From RGIG8748 sp045545635 (GTDB taxonomy: Bacteria; Bacillota; Clostridia; UMGS1810): DNA of 64,000 bases. The notes under the pieces are model-generated. The model was not told the DNA's origin. It saw only the letters and a program-made list of their open reading frames with translations, and ran no database searches. The stretch is from the NCBI GenBank assembly GCA_045545635.1, contig JAZQBI010000069.1:1-64000 (forward strand), given 5' to 3'. This document shows positions 25,662-35,064 of the stretch, one piece after another. How positions within the stretch are numbered: position 1 is the stretch's first letter; every line of letters starts with the position of its first letter. Both the position numbers and the translations under genes were made by a program.

Positions 25662-27637
25662 TTTCTGTCACCTCCGCTTGGGGGTTGCATACCGCCCGGT
25701 CCCATCATAGGGAATGCCATGCCCGTATTCATTGTTTCGGTTTTTACAATATCATTTTCGGAAAGCCCTGAAATTATTTCTATGTAATTCTTGTCATTTA
25801 ATCCGGTTACAACCTTTACACTCTTGTAACCTTCCGGTGCCTTGTCTGTGACATCCTCTTTTTCTCCCACTACATAGACGATATTATCTCTTGTTACTGC
25901 ACTTTTGGGTATTGCGGTAACATTCTTTACTTCACCGACTACTATTTCTGCATCTATGTTCATACCGGGCAGGAGGTCATCGTCAAATTCGGATATAACT
26001 ATGGTGACAGGATATGAAGTCACGCCGTTTGACTCTGTGCCGTTTATGCTTATGTTGCTTATTTCTCCGAAGTATTCCTTTCCGTTCAGGGCATCGGCAG
26101 TAACTCTCACTTTTTGTCCGGTAGAGATTTTGTTTATGTCAAGCTCGTCAACCATAAGCTCAAATTCAAGTGAGGACATATCATATATCACCGCCATAGG
26201 CTCCTGACCGGACATGGTGTCAATTTTGTCTCCTGCTTTTATGTTTTTTGTGACAATCTGACCGGAAATAGGTGCGGTAATTCTGTAGTCGTCATCTGCA
26301 GATTTCACCTTTTCCAGATTGTTCAGTGCTTCATCAAGTGCGATTTTTGCATTCTGTATCTGGGATTCGGGAGCGTGCTTACTAAGCTCATCCTTGGCTT
26401 TGCGGTACACAACATCCGCATCCTCTACAGAAATTTTTGCATTTTCTATCTGTGAATCCAGTGAGTAATCATCCATATTGCTCTTTGCTTTTTCGAGACC
26501 GATTTGGGCATCCTGAAGTGTTATCAGAGCAGTTTCACTCTGGCTCTCAAGAGAAGAGTTTTCCAAAGTGAGAATGATATCTCCGGAGTGTACAGCGTTC
26601 CCTTTTTCTATCATAATATTCTTGACTGTACCGCTTGACTTTGCAGTGATTGTCTTTTCGTTCAAATACTCAAATGTGCCTGCATCATTGCAATATACGT
26701 CTCCGATATTTGCCGTGGCTTTTGCCGAGGCAGAAAGTGCACCGGGGGATTTTACACGGATGATAACCTCCCTCACACGCATGTTGGACTCCTTTACCCG
26801 GGATGCGGTGTTAATTCTTACAACCGTTCCTGCAAGAACTTCTCCGCTTCCGATAATTGTTACTTCCGCAGGCTGATTGGTGCTGATTGCGGCGACATCG
26901 GCTTCATTAAACGGCACCTTGAGATCCAGATATGTATCATTGTATATATGTGCAATGTTCGTGCCTGTGCTGACATAATCTCCCTGCTTAACATACAGCT
27001 CGCCGATTGTTCCGGCAATATTTGATCTTACATACAGGTTCTGAATATCCTTTTGCAGGGTATCATAATTCTGCTGAGCTTTTTCAACAGCCAGATAGGC
27101 GCTTTCCAGAGTTTTTTCGTTATCGGATGTTCTTTGCTTCTTGGATTTCAGTGCATCATCATATGCCTGTTCAGCTTTTTTCTTTGATAGCTCTGCACTT
27201 TCGAGATTTCTTTTGTTTGCTGTATCGCTTTCTTTTTTGGATTTTGATGCATCATCGTAATTCTGACGGGCACGCATGACTGCCAGCTCCGCATTTTTTA
27301 TGTCCTTTTCGATATCGCTCGCATCAATCTGATACAAAAGCTGTCCTTTTGCAACAAGGTCCCCCTCCTCAAAGCCGGCACTTATTACCTCGCCTGTTAC
27401 AAGAGAATTTACGGAGTATTCGTCTCTTGGGCGGACAACTGCACTTCCGGTTATGGTAGCGGTTATATCCCGTCTTGAAACCTTGGTCTGAGCTTTTGCA
27501 TTTGCATTGGTTTTATCTGCTTTCAAAGCGTTTTTGGCAAAAAAGGCAACACAAAGGACAAGGACTGCAATAAGAATAATTATTGCAATTTTTTTGCCTT
27601 TGCCGATTTTCATTTTATGTGACTCAATTTTTTTCAA
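25658..27637 (-). CDS. MacA/HlyD-type adaptor protein with duplicated adaptor core
   Basis: A 659-residue membrane-anchored adaptor, much longer than the usual 370-450. A single helix (IAIIILIAVLVLCVAFFA) precedes the first lipoyl-like half (YSVNSLVTGEVISAGFEEGD), a long coiled coil with KSKKxSD/T repeats, and the matching half (NIAGTIGELYVKQGDYVSTG). A second set follows near residue 330: SSGTVKNIMIEKGNAVHSGD, another coiled coil with SQIxNAKI repeats, then APISGQIVTKNIKAGDKID and the beta-barrel. It should bridge MacB to the cell wall or surface. It starts with TTG eight bp after a perfect AGGAGG. Confidence 0.88.
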   Translation of the reverse strand: MKKIESHKMKIGKGKKIAIIILIAVLVLCVAFFAKNALKADKTNANAKAQTKVSRRDITATITGSAVVRPRDEYSVNSLVTGEVISAGFEEGDLVAKGQLLYQIDASDIEKDIKNAELAVMRARQNYDDASKSKKESDTANKRNLESAELSKKKAEQAYDDALKSKKQRTSDNEKTLESAYLAVEKAQQNYDTLQKDIQNLYVRSNIAGTIGELYVKQGDYVSTGTNIAHIYNDTYLDLKVPFNEADVAAISTNQPAEVTIIGSGEVLAGTVVRINTASRVKESNMRVREVIIRVKSPGALSASAKATANIGDVYCNDAGTFEYLNEKTITAKSSGTVKNIMIEKGNAVHSGDIILTLENSSLESQSETALITLQDAQIGLEKAKSNMDDYSLDSQIENAKISVEDADVVYRKAKDELSKHAPESQIQNAKIALDEALNNLEKVKSADDDYRITAPISGQIVTKNIKAGDKIDTMSGQEPMAVIYDMSSLEFELMVDELDINKISTGQKVRVTADALNGKEYFGEISNISINGTESNGVTSYPVTIVISEFDDDLLPGMNIDAEIVVGEVKNVTAIPKSAVTRDNIVYVVGEKEDVTDKAPEGYKSVKVVTGLNDKNYIEIISGLSENDIVKTETMNTGMAFPMMGPGGMQPPSGGDRK

Positions 27638-27781
27638 TTAAAAAACCTCCTGAGCGTTGTTTAATTATAATATATAAAATTTTTGTACCTGTTTTCAAGA
27701 CTTAAGCCGTAATATTTACAAATAATTGATAAATTGGTCATAAAAAATTAAAAATGAATCTTCTTCAGAAAAGAAATTCAC

Positions 27782-27816
27782 AAAAAAGACCTCACCCTTT
27801 GCTGTAGTGTGAAGTC
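27782..27816 (-). terminator. Terminator of the AraC-type gene
   Basis: An imperfect 10-bp stem (GACCTCACCC 27788-27797 with GTGTGAAGTC 27807-27816) ends in TTTTTT on the minus strand, 9 bp beyond the regulator's stop. The rest of the gap to 27637 is AT-rich and holds the start region of the adaptor gene. Confidence 0.6.
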
Positions 27817-27824
27817 CGTAAATA

Positions 27825-28688
27825 TTATTTCTTATTTTTCATAGCATAATGCTTTGGGGATATGCCGAATTTATTTTTGAAAGCTTTGCTGAAAGAGTAG
27901 AGCGAGGCATATTTCAGCATATCGGCAACGTGGTTAACCTTTGCTTTGCCCTCGTTGAGAAGAAGCTTGGCGGTTTCCAGCCGTCTTGTCTGGTAGTAGT
28001 TGAGGATGGTATCTCCCGTGCATCTTTTGAACATATTGGAAAGGTAGCTGTAATTGTAGGAGAATTTTTCCGAAAGCACCGAGAGGTTGTCTATGGTATA
28101 GATGTGGGTGTCTATATAGTGCATTATCTGCAGGCACAGTCTGTCGGTGGTCTGTGCACGTCTTGGGGTGCCTGAATCTTCGTTTGCATTGTAATTGCGG
28201 AGTATGAGATAGAGGATTTCCTCAAAAATGCAGGACAGAATCTCAGGATTGTAGCTGAGCTTGGCGGAAAGCTCTGCCACTGCAAGAGATACACAAGCAC
28301 TAATCTGAGAGCTTGTAAACACTCTGTTTTCATAAGAGCAGATATCGGTTACAATCCGTTTGAGCCCTTTTCGTATTTCGGGATTTCTGGAATTGAAGGA
28401 AAAGAAATCGTACTTGAGCGGATTTTCCACCGAAGATATAATCTGGTGGAAGTCACCGGGGTGGGAGAGGTATATGTCACCTCTTTTTACCGGAGTGGGG
28501 ACATCGTTTGTGTATATGACACCCTCGCCGTTTGTAACCACGGTCAGCTCAAACCAGTCTATGTGTGCGTGCTTTGCAATATCCTCGCCCGGAGAACAAA
28601 AAAGTCTTCCAAGCTGAACAAGCATGGTGTCACGGTAGTACACGGCTTCGCCTACAAAGCTGAAGTCAACATGAAACTTTTTTTGCAC
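27825..28688 (-). CDS. AraC-family transcriptional regulator
   Basis: A 287-residue regulator with an N-terminal cupin sensor (residues 1-150, including the metal-type HAHIDWFEL and GDIYLSHPGDFHQI) and a C-terminal double HTH domain (about 185-285, ending KNKFGISPKHYA). Such proteins sense a sugar or sugar acid and activate nearby catabolic genes. It starts at GTG with AAAGGAG eight bp upstream and is divergent from the Gfo/Idh oxidoreductase gene, its likely target. Confidence 0.9.
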   Translation of the reverse strand: MQKKFHVDFSFVGEAVYYRDTMLVQLGRLFCSPGEDIAKHAHIDWFELTVVTNGEGVIYTNDVPTPVKRGDIYLSHPGDFHQIISSVENPLKYDFFSFNSRNPEIRKGLKRIVTDICSYENRVFTSSQISACVSLAVAELSAKLSYNPEILSCIFEEILYLILRNYNANEDSGTPRRAQTTDRLCLQIMHYIDTHIYTIDNLSVLSEKFSYNYSYLSNMFKRCTGDTILNYYQTRRLETAKLLLNEGKAKVNHVADMLKYASLYSFSKAFKNKFGISPKHYAMKNKK

Positions 28689-28923
28689 GGTATTTGTTCT
28701 CCTTTCATAATTTTATAGCTTCATTATAATAAAAACACAAAACAAAATCAACATATTTTGTAGCTGAATTATGCAAAAATGCAATAAAAATAAAAAAATG
28801 ATATGTTTTCGACATTTTGATGGCTTATACCCCAAAGAAAAGATATTGATAAGTAAACGTCAGAGATATATAATTATAATGTATATGTGCCTTTTTTAGC
28901 GGTGTATGTGCAAATTTCGTCCC

Positions 28924-28952
28924 TTTACAAGGATAAAAAATTTTGATAGAAT
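28924..28952 (+). promoter_or_regulatory. Promoter of the Gfo/Idh gene
   Basis: TTTACA (28924-28929), a 17-bp spacer and TAGAAT (28947-28952), 34 bp before the ATG. Confidence 0.55.
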
Positions 28953-28985
28953 AAATTATAACCTGATAGAAAGGATGTTGCGATT

Positions 28986-29831
28986 ATGAAAAAAATAGGT
29001 TTTGTTGATTATTATATCAGTGAATGGCATGCAAATAATTACCCCGAATTTATAAAAAATGTATGCGAAAAGACAGGTCAGGAATTTGAGGTTGCATATG
29101 TATGGGCAGAGGAATATGTATCTCCCGTTGACGGTGTGAATACCGACCAGTGGTGCGAAAAGTTCGGTGCAGAAAAATGCGCTACCATAGACGAGCTTTG
29201 CGAAAAGAGTGATTACATTGTAGTTCTCTCTCCCGATAACCCCGAAAAGCACCTTGAATACGCAAAGGCTGTTCTTAAATACAAGAAGAATACCTACATA
29301 GACAAGACTTTTGCACCGGATCTGGAAACCGCAAAGGCTATATTTGCCGAAGCGGAAAAGTATGGTACAAAGTTCTTCTCCACATCGGCACTTCGTTGTG
29401 CAGATGAATTTGAGGGTGCAGATTGCTCTGAGGGACTTATAGTAACAAGCCATTGTCCCGATATAAGCATATATGCAATACACCCCATCGAAATTATGGT
29501 TTGCCTTATGAAAGCAAAGCCTGTAGCTGTTAAGACTATCGTACAGAACGAAAAGCAGGCTATATCTGTCGTTTCCTTTGAAAACGGAAAAAAAGCAAGT
29601 CTGATATTCGGCTGCGGTTATCCCTTTACAATCAACTGCTGCGGCAAGGATATGAGCTTTGAATATAAGCCTTTGGAATCCGATTTCTTTGGAAATCTTC
29701 TTGCAGATATTCTCAAATTCTTTGAAACCGGCGTAGAACCCTTTGACGGTCAGGAAACATTAAATGTTATCGCAATCCGTGATGCACTTATGAAATCCGT
29801 TGATGTGCCCGATACCTGGGTTGAAATCTGA
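28986..29831 (+). CDS. Gfo/Idh/MocA-like oxidoreductase
   Basis: A 281-residue protein with an N-terminal NAD(P)-binding half (IGFVDYY..., SDYIVVLSPDNPEKHLEYAKAVL) and the catalytic-lysine region YIDKTFAPDLETAKAIF near residues 105-121, which corresponds to the EKP motif of the family. The C-terminal alpha/beta half is shorter than in typical 330-380-residue members, so substrate range is uncertain; sugar or inositol-like substrates are usual. No signal peptide. It has its own promoter and terminator and stands alone opposite an AraC regulator. Confidence 0.75.
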   Translation: MKKIGFVDYYISEWHANNYPEFIKNVCEKTGQEFEVAYVWAEEYVSPVDGVNTDQWCEKFGAEKCATIDELCEKSDYIVVLSPDNPEKHLEYAKAVLKYKKNTYIDKTFAPDLETAKAIFAEAEKYGTKFFSTSALRCADEFEGADCSEGLIVTSHCPDISIYAIHPIEIMVCLMKAKPVAVKTIVQNEKQAISVVSFENGKKASLIFGCGYPFTINCCGKDMSFEYKPLESDFFGNLLADILKFFETGVEPFDGQETLNVIAIRDALMKSVDVPDTWVEI

Positions 29832-29842
29832 TTGTGTATCAA

Positions 29843-29893
29843 AGCCTCTCAAATGTGTCCGATAGGGGACATTTGAGGGGTTTTATTATTTTT
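29843..29893 (+). terminator. Terminator after the Gfo/Idh gene
   Basis: A 16-bp stem (CCTCTCAAATGTGTCC 29845-29860 with 29865-29880) is followed by TTTTATTATTTTT. Confidence 0.8.
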
Positions 29894-29918
29894 AGGTATA
29901 TACAAAAATCAATTTTTT

Positions 29919-29927
29919 TGTTATAAT
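29919..29927 (+). promoter_or_regulatory. Extended -10 promoter of ade
   Basis: TGTTATAAT forms an extended -10 element 31 bp before the adenine deaminase start; no convincing -35 is visible. Confidence 0.4.
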
Positions 29928-29958
29928 TAAAGAAAACCGAAAAAATGAGAGGTGCACT

Positions 29959-31647
29959 ATGAAAAGATTACTCTACGGCGGAACGGTTATTAATGTCTTT
30001 ACGGGGGAAACCGAAAAGGCGAATGTTCTTATAGAAAACGAGACCATAATCGGTGTGGGGGATTATACCCCTGAGGATGCCGATGTAACAGAGGATGTTT
30101 CGGGAAAGTTTATCTGCCCGGGATTTATAGACGGTCACATACATATAGAGAGTACCATGCTTACTCCTGCGGAGCTTGCAAGAGTGTGCGTTCCCCACGG
30201 AACAACGGGAATTGTTGCAGATCCTCACGAAATGGCAAATGTTTGCGGTGTCAAGGGGATAGAATATATGATGGAAGCAAGCGAGGGCATTCCCATGACG
30301 GTGTATATCACACTGCCGTCATGTGTTCCCGCCACGGCACTTGATGAGTCGGGAGCCTGCCTCAAGGCAGAAGATATAAATCACCTTTACAGTCATCCGA
30401 GAGTTGTGGGACTTGCAGAAATGATGAATTACCCCGGTGTAATTTTTGACGACAAGGATGTTTGGAAAAAGATTGAGGATGCAAAAAAAGCCCGCAAAAT
30501 TGTGGATGGACACGCACCCTTTTTGTCGGGCAGACAGCTCGATAAGTATGTGTCTGCAGGAATTTCCAGCGACCACGAGTGCTCGGACATAAACGAAGCT
30601 AAAGAAAAGCTCAGAAAAGGTCAGCGGATAATGATAAGACAGGGTACTGCCGCAAGGAATCTGGATGACCTTATTTCCCTTTTTGATCCGCCGTATAGCA
30701 GCAGATGTATGCTTGTAACCGACGACAGACATCCTGCGGACCTTGTGAGCGAGGGACATATAGATAACATAATCCGCCTTGCAGTGGCAAAGGGCAAATC
30801 CCCGATTACGGCAATACAGATGGCAACAATACGCGTGGCAGAGCACTTTGACCTCCGGTTTGTGGGTGCCGTTGCCCCCGGCTACAGAGCAGATATACTT
30901 GTTCTTTCGGACCTTGACACCGTGGAGGTTGAGGATGTGTACACCTATGGAAACAAGGTGGTATGCGGTAAGGAAATCATATCCTTTGATACCCCAAAAA
31001 TCAGTAGCGAGCTTGAGGAAACTGTCCGTAATTCCTTCCATGTAAGAGAGCTTTGCAAGGAAGATTTTTATATAGAACCAAAAGGTGACAGGTGCCGTGT
31101 TATAGAGATAATACCCGGCCAGCTTATTACAAAGGAAAAGCTTTGCCGCATTAACTGGGACGAAAATAACGGAATTGATACCCAAAGGGATATCCTGAAG
31201 CTTGCGGTGATAGAAAGACACAAAAACACAGACCACAGAGGTCTTGGCTTTATAAACGGCATAGGTATGAAAAAAGGTGCAATAGCATCGTCTGTATCCC
31301 ACGATTCCCACAATATAATTGTTATCGGAACAAATGATGAGGATATGGTGATTGCGGCAAATCACATCCGCAGTTTCGGCGGAAATGTGGTTGTGGCAGA
31401 CGGTCAGGTTGTAGAGTATATGGCTCTTCCCATTGGCGGACTTATGACAGACCTTCCTGCCGAAAAAATTGCTCTTGACAACGAAAGAGTGAGAAATGCC
31501 GTGTATGATTTTGGTGTTCCAAAGGAAATAGAGCCCTTTATGAATATGGCGTTTGTGAGCCTGCCTGTTATCCCGTCACTAAAGATGACCACCAGGGGAC
31601 TTGCGGATGTGGATAAGCAGGAGTGGGTACCTCTTTTCAAAAAATGA
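29959..31647 (+). CDS. ade: Adenine deaminase
   Basis: A 562-residue amidohydrolase that converts adenine to hypoxanthine and ammonia in purine salvage. The metal-binding start GFIDGHIHIEST (near 52-63), the GTTGIVADPHEMANVCG block, the HAPFLSGRQLDKY segment and the C-terminal DSHNIIVIGTNDEDM region match the Ade family, and the length is normal. GAGAGGTG precedes the ATG. It has no operon partner and its relation to nearby sugar-acid genes is probably accidental. Confidence 0.95.
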   Translation: MKRLLYGGTVINVFTGETEKANVLIENETIIGVGDYTPEDADVTEDVSGKFICPGFIDGHIHIESTMLTPAELARVCVPHGTTGIVADPHEMANVCGVKGIEYMMEASEGIPMTVYITLPSCVPATALDESGACLKAEDINHLYSHPRVVGLAEMMNYPGVIFDDKDVWKKIEDAKKARKIVDGHAPFLSGRQLDKYVSAGISSDHECSDINEAKEKLRKGQRIMIRQGTAARNLDDLISLFDPPYSSRCMLVTDDRHPADLVSEGHIDNIIRLAVAKGKSPITAIQMATIRVAEHFDLRFVGAVAPGYRADILVLSDLDTVEVEDVYTYGNKVVCGKEIISFDTPKISSELEETVRNSFHVRELCKEDFYIEPKGDRCRVIEIIPGQLITKEKLCRINWDENNGIDTQRDILKLAVIERHKNTDHRGLGFINGIGMKKGAIASSVSHDSHNIIVIGTNDEDMVIAANHIRSFGGNVVVADGQVVEYMALPIGGLMTDLPAEKIALDNERVRNAVYDFGVPKEIEPFMNMAFVSLPVIPSLKMTTRGLADVDKQEWVPLFKK

Positions 31648-31732
31648 GGACAAAGTTTATAGAAATAACAGATAAGACGATGCACAAAATACACAAGTTA
31701 TTCTCTTTTTTTACGATTATACAATTCATAGC

Positions 31733-31761
31733 TTGACATTTGTTTTGAGCTGTGCTTTAAT
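31733..31761 (+). promoter_or_regulatory. Promoter of the CapA-like gene
   Basis: TTGACA (31733-31738), a 17-bp spacer and TTTAAT (31756-31761). Confidence 0.6.
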
Positions 31762-31787
31762 TAGTAAAAATTTTACGGAGGTTTGCT

Positions 31788-32870
31788 ATGAAAACAGTTC
31801 TTTTGGGCGATATTTGCCCCACCACGGAAAACGGTTTTATGTATAAGGAAAAGAGAACGGAGGAGATATTCAGCGATACTCTTCCCATTATGAGAGGAGC
31901 AGACTTTGTTGCGGTTAATCTGGAATGTGCTCTTACGGAACACGAAAATCAGATTGACAAATTCGGTCCTCCCTTAAAGGCTCCGTTGGAGACTGCACAG
32001 GTTCTTAAAGAGGCAGGGGTAAGCCTTTGCGGACTTAGTAACAACCATGTTTTTGACTATGGCAAAAAGGGTGCATTGGATACAATAAAAGCCCTCACCG
32101 ATGCAGGTGTGGACTATACGGGCTTCGGCGAGAACTATGAGGACTCCCGAAAGAATTATGTAATAGAAAAAGATGGTCAGACCGTTTGCGTTATAGCCGT
32201 GTGCGAACACGAGTATTCCTATGCCCTTGAGGACAGAATGGGAAGCCGTCCCTTTGATGAATTTGAAAGTCTTGAGGATGTACGCGAGGCGGCACAAAAG
32301 TACGACAGAGTAATTGTTATGTACCACGGTGCCAAGGAGCTTTGCCGTTATCCCTCTCCCAGAGTATACAGACTTTGCCATGCAATGGCAAGAGCAGGCG
32401 CGGATGTGGTGCTCTGTCAGCATAGCCACTGCATAGGGGCATACGAAAAATATGAGGATTGCCACATCCTCTACGGTCAGGGTAACTTCCAGTTCTCCTG
32501 GTCAAACAGAGACGAAATGTGGTACACTGCCCTTATGGTGAAATATGACACAGTAACCCACGATATAGAATTTATCCCGTCCAAAATATCAGGACATACC
32601 GTTGAACTTGTTAAGGGTGAGGAAAAGGAAGAAATAATGAAAGCCTTCCAAAAACGTAACGATGAGATGCTCAGCGGCGATTGGAAAAAAGGCTGGCATA
32701 CTTTTTGCGAAGAAAACAGAGAATTCTATATGGGTGTTATTGCCAAAAGCGGAAAGTCTGATGCTACAAGATTTGAAAGAGACTACTTTGGTCATATGCT
32801 GGATTGCGAGGCACATACCGATGTGTGGAGAGAGCTTAATCCTTCATACAACCTTACAAACGAAAAATAA
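31788..32870 (+). CDS. CapA-family metallophosphatase-like protein
   Basis: A 360-residue protein of the CapA/PGA_cap family with the metallophosphatase-type blocks LLGDIC, VNLECALT, LSNNHVFDYG, VIVMYHGA and LCQHSHCIGAYE in order. CapA proteins take part in poly-gamma-glutamate synthesis, but this one has no signal peptide or membrane anchor, so a cytoplasmic hydrolase role is more likely. Its stop lies 3 bp from the stop of the convergent AraC gene. Confidence 0.85.
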   Translation: MKTVLLGDICPTTENGFMYKEKRTEEIFSDTLPIMRGADFVAVNLECALTEHENQIDKFGPPLKAPLETAQVLKEAGVSLCGLSNNHVFDYGKKGALDTIKALTDAGVDYTGFGENYEDSRKNYVIEKDGQTVCVIAVCEHEYSYALEDRMGSRPFDEFESLEDVREAAQKYDRVIVMYHGAKELCRYPSPRVYRLCHAMARAGADVVLCQHSHCIGAYEKYEDCHILYGQGNFQFSWSNRDEMWYTALMVKYDTVTHDIEFIPSKISGHTVELVKGEEKEEIMKAFQKRNDEMLSGDWKKGWHTFCEENREFYMGVIAKSGKSDATRFERDYFGHMLDCEAHTDVWRELNPSYNLTNEK

Positions 32871-32873
32871 TTT

Positions 32874-33659
32874 TTATTTTCTGAATTGGCTTGGGGAGAT
32901 TTTATATATTTTCTTAAACTGAGAAGAAAAGTAGTTGCTGTCGTTAAAACCGCATTTTGCGGAAATGGCGGCTACGGTAAGATCATCTCTGGTGCGGAGG
33001 AGCTTTTCCGCCTTTTTGAGACGGAGGAGTGTAATAAAACGGATAAATGATGTGCCAACCTCTGCAGCGAATATGCGGCTCAGATGTTCACAACTGACAT
33101 TGCAGACCTCTGCCACATCGGACAGCGAAATATTCTTGTCAAAATTGCCCTTGATATATTCAAGGGCTTTTTGTATATGCTCGTTGTTAATTTCGGTATA
33201 TTTATTCGGGTTGTCGGACATTGTGAAGAATAAAAGATGTGTATATGTCCTCAGTGTTTCTGTAAAATGCGGAGATTTTCTAAGATATGTCTCTGATATT
33301 TTTTTAAATATATAGCTGATGTCATCTGCCGTATCGTCATTTCGGTACAGGGTTACGGTGTCTGTATGCGATGGCACAAGACACGTGGGAATAAATTCGT
33401 CGGAGCAGTTTATAAGCATGCGGGAGTGGACGCTGTTTACATATTCCGTGCTGTGTACACGACCTCCCGGGATTATTATAATATCTCCGGATTTTAAGTT
33501 GTAGGTGCTTTCGTCCACGCGGTATTTGCACCTGCCGTCGGTTATGTAGTATATCTCCCAAAGATTATGATAGTGCTCCGTGAGAGTGTGTGTTCCCAGA
33601 CGCTTACTGTTTTTACTGTAATCAAAAACAAAATCCTTGTCAAATGCCGTATATTTCAT
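32874..33659 (-). CDS. AraC-family regulator divergent from the hexuronate genes
   Basis: A 261-residue regulator with a cupin sensor (HYHNLWEIYYITDGRCKYRVD, GDIIIIPGGRVHS) and a double HTH domain (residues about 160-260, ending YKISPSQFRK). ATG at 33659 has GGTGAG upstream; a longer open frame to 33968 runs through the promoter region and is not used. It is divergent from the tagaturonate reductase gene, and the 26-bp direct repeat between them (33695-33749) is its likely operator. It probably activates the altronate pathway genes when a sugar acid is present. Confidence 0.9.
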   Translation of the reverse strand: MKYTAFDKDFVFDYSKNSKRLGTHTLTEHYHNLWEIYYITDGRCKYRVDESTYNLKSGDIIIIPGGRVHSTEYVNSVHSRMLINCSDEFIPTCLVPSHTDTVTLYRNDDTADDISYIFKKISETYLRKSPHFTETLRTYTHLLFFTMSDNPNKYTEINNEHIQKALEYIKGNFDKNISLSDVAEVCNVSCEHLSRIFAAEVGTSFIRFITLLRLKKAEKLLRTRDDLTVAAISAKCGFNDSNYFSSQFKKIYKISPSQFRK

Positions 33660-33694
33660 TATCTCACCGCCTTTTGTTATATCATAGCATTGTA

Positions 33695-33749
33695 TATCAA
33701 AAAAATCAAGAAAAATACGATTAATATCAAAAAAACAAAGGCAATACGA
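33695..33749. promoter_or_regulatory. Long direct repeat, likely AraC operator
   Basis: Two near-identical copies, 33695-33720 and 33725-33749, both begin TATCAAAAAAA and end AATACGA. Starts are 30 bp apart, about three helical turns. The second copy ends just where the -35 of a promoter with TATAAA at 33773-33778 would be, and that -35 is absent, as in activator-dependent promoters. Confidence 0.65.
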
Positions 33750-33801
33750 AAATGCTTTATATATACTCAAGCTATAAATAAAAAACCAAGAGGTGCTTGT
33801 T

Positions 33802-35064
33802 ATGGAAAAAGTTATACAGTTTGGCGAAGGCGGTTTTCTTCGCGGTTTTGCAGACTGGATGCTCCAGCTTGTAAACGAAAAGACAGATTTTGACGGAAAG
33901 GTTGTTGTGGTACAGCCTATAAAGAACGGTATGTGCGATATGCTCACAGAGCAGGACTGCAAATACACCCATCTTTGCAGAGGTGTAGAGGGTGTGGATG
34001 TAAAGAAGATAGATGTTATCTCCCGTTGTATTAAGCCCTATGACGATTTCGGGGCATATATGGCACTTGCGGAAAATCCCGATTTCCGTTTTGTTATCTC
34101 CAACACCACGGAAGCCGGAATCTGCTTTAAGGACAGCGACAAATTTTCCGATACTCCTGCAGACAGCTTCCCCGGAAAACTTACACAACTCCTCAAAAAG
34201 AGATTTGACCTTTCTCTCGGTGGATTTGTGTTCATTCCCTGCGAGCTTATAGACAAAAACGGCGAAAATCTCAAAAAATGCATTCTGCAGTATGCAGATC
34301 TGTGGAATCTTGGTGACGGGTTCAAAAACTGGATAGAAAAGGAAAACATCTTCTGCAACACTCTTGTTGACAGAATAAACACAGGCTATCCCAAGGATGA
34401 AAAAATAGACCTTGGCTACGAGGATAACCTTGTAAACACATCCGAGTACTTCCACCTCTGGGTAATAGAGGGATACAAGGGACTCTTTGAGGAAATCCCC
34501 TTTGACAAGTGCGGACTCAATGTTATTCTCACAGACAATTTGGAAATGTACCGCACAAGAAAGGTGCGTATATTAAACGGTGCACACACCTCTCTTGTTC
34601 CCTATGCGCTTCTTGAAGGCTTTGATACCGTTAAATCCTGCGTGGACGATGAGGGTATGAAGGAGCATATCCGCAAGTGTGTTTACGATGAAATCATCCC
34701 CACACTTGACCTGCCCCGTGAGGAGCTTATTGACTATGCGGACAATGTAATCACCCGTTTTTCCAATCCTTACATAAAGCACTATCTTTCCTCCATTGCA
34801 CTGAACTCTGTCAGCAAATTCAAGGTGAGAGTGCTTCCCTCAATTCTGGAATACATAAAGAGATACGACAAGATGCCCCAAACCCTCATATTTGCCTTTG
34901 CAAAGCTCATTGACTTCTACAGAACAGATATGACAAATGACGATAAGGAAATCACAGAGTTTATGAAGACCGCTTCCGTAGATGACATTCTGGCAAGAAG
35001 TGACTACTGGGGCGAGGATCTCACATTCCTGAAAGATGAGGTTATGAAGTATGTTAATAAATAA
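33802..35064 (+). CDS. uxaB: Tagaturonate reductase (altronate oxidoreductase)
   Basis: A 420-residue member of the mannitol dehydrogenase family closest to UxaB. It interconverts D-tagaturonate and D-altronate with NAD(H) in galacturonate breakdown. UxaB-like marks are IQFGEGGFLRGFADW at the N terminus, VISNTTEAGI, IPCELIDKNGE, CNTLVDRINTGYPKDE and the C-terminal-domain block RKVRILNGAHTSLVPYALLEG. The ATG at 33802 follows AAGAGGTG; an upstream TTG is less likely. The end overlaps the altronate dehydratase gene by 14 bp. No uronate isomerase (uxaC) is in the window. Confidence 0.9.
   Translation: MEKVIQFGEGGFLRGFADWMLQLVNEKTDFDGKVVVVQPIKNGMCDMLTEQDCKYTHLCRGVEGVDVKKIDVISRCIKPYDDFGAYMALAENPDFRFVISNTTEAGICFKDSDKFSDTPADSFPGKLTQLLKKRFDLSLGGFVFIPCELIDKNGENLKKCILQYADLWNLGDGFKNWIEKENIFCNTLVDRINTGYPKDEKIDLGYEDNLVNTSEYFHLWVIEGYKGLFEEIPFDKCGLNVILTDNLEMYRTRKVRILNGAHTSLVPYALLEGFDTVKSCVDDEGMKEHIRKCVYDEIIPTLDLPREELIDYADNVITRFSNPYIKHYLSSIALNSVSKFKVRVLPSILEYIKRYDKMPQTLIFAFAKLIDFYRTDMTNDDKEITEFMKTASVDDILARSDYWGEDLTFLKDEVMKYVNK

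Noticed and set aside
27638..27824. Riboswitch or small gene between the adaptor and AraC genes
   Set aside because: Only AT-rich DNA, a terminator and the adaptor's ribosome binding site are visible; no conserved aptamer pattern.
28689..28985. AraC operator repeats between the regulator and the Gfo/Idh gene
   Set aside because: No direct repeat of useful length with helical spacing was found, only the promoter at 28924-28952.
30319..31365. Long minus-strand open frame opposite adenine deaminase
   Set aside because: It lies wholly within ade, has no ribosome binding site and its product has no recognisable domain; the ade reading is certain.
33660..33968. N-terminal extension of the AraC regulator
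   Set aside because: It would run across the divergent promoter and operator and into uxaB; ATG 33659 has a good ribosome binding site.
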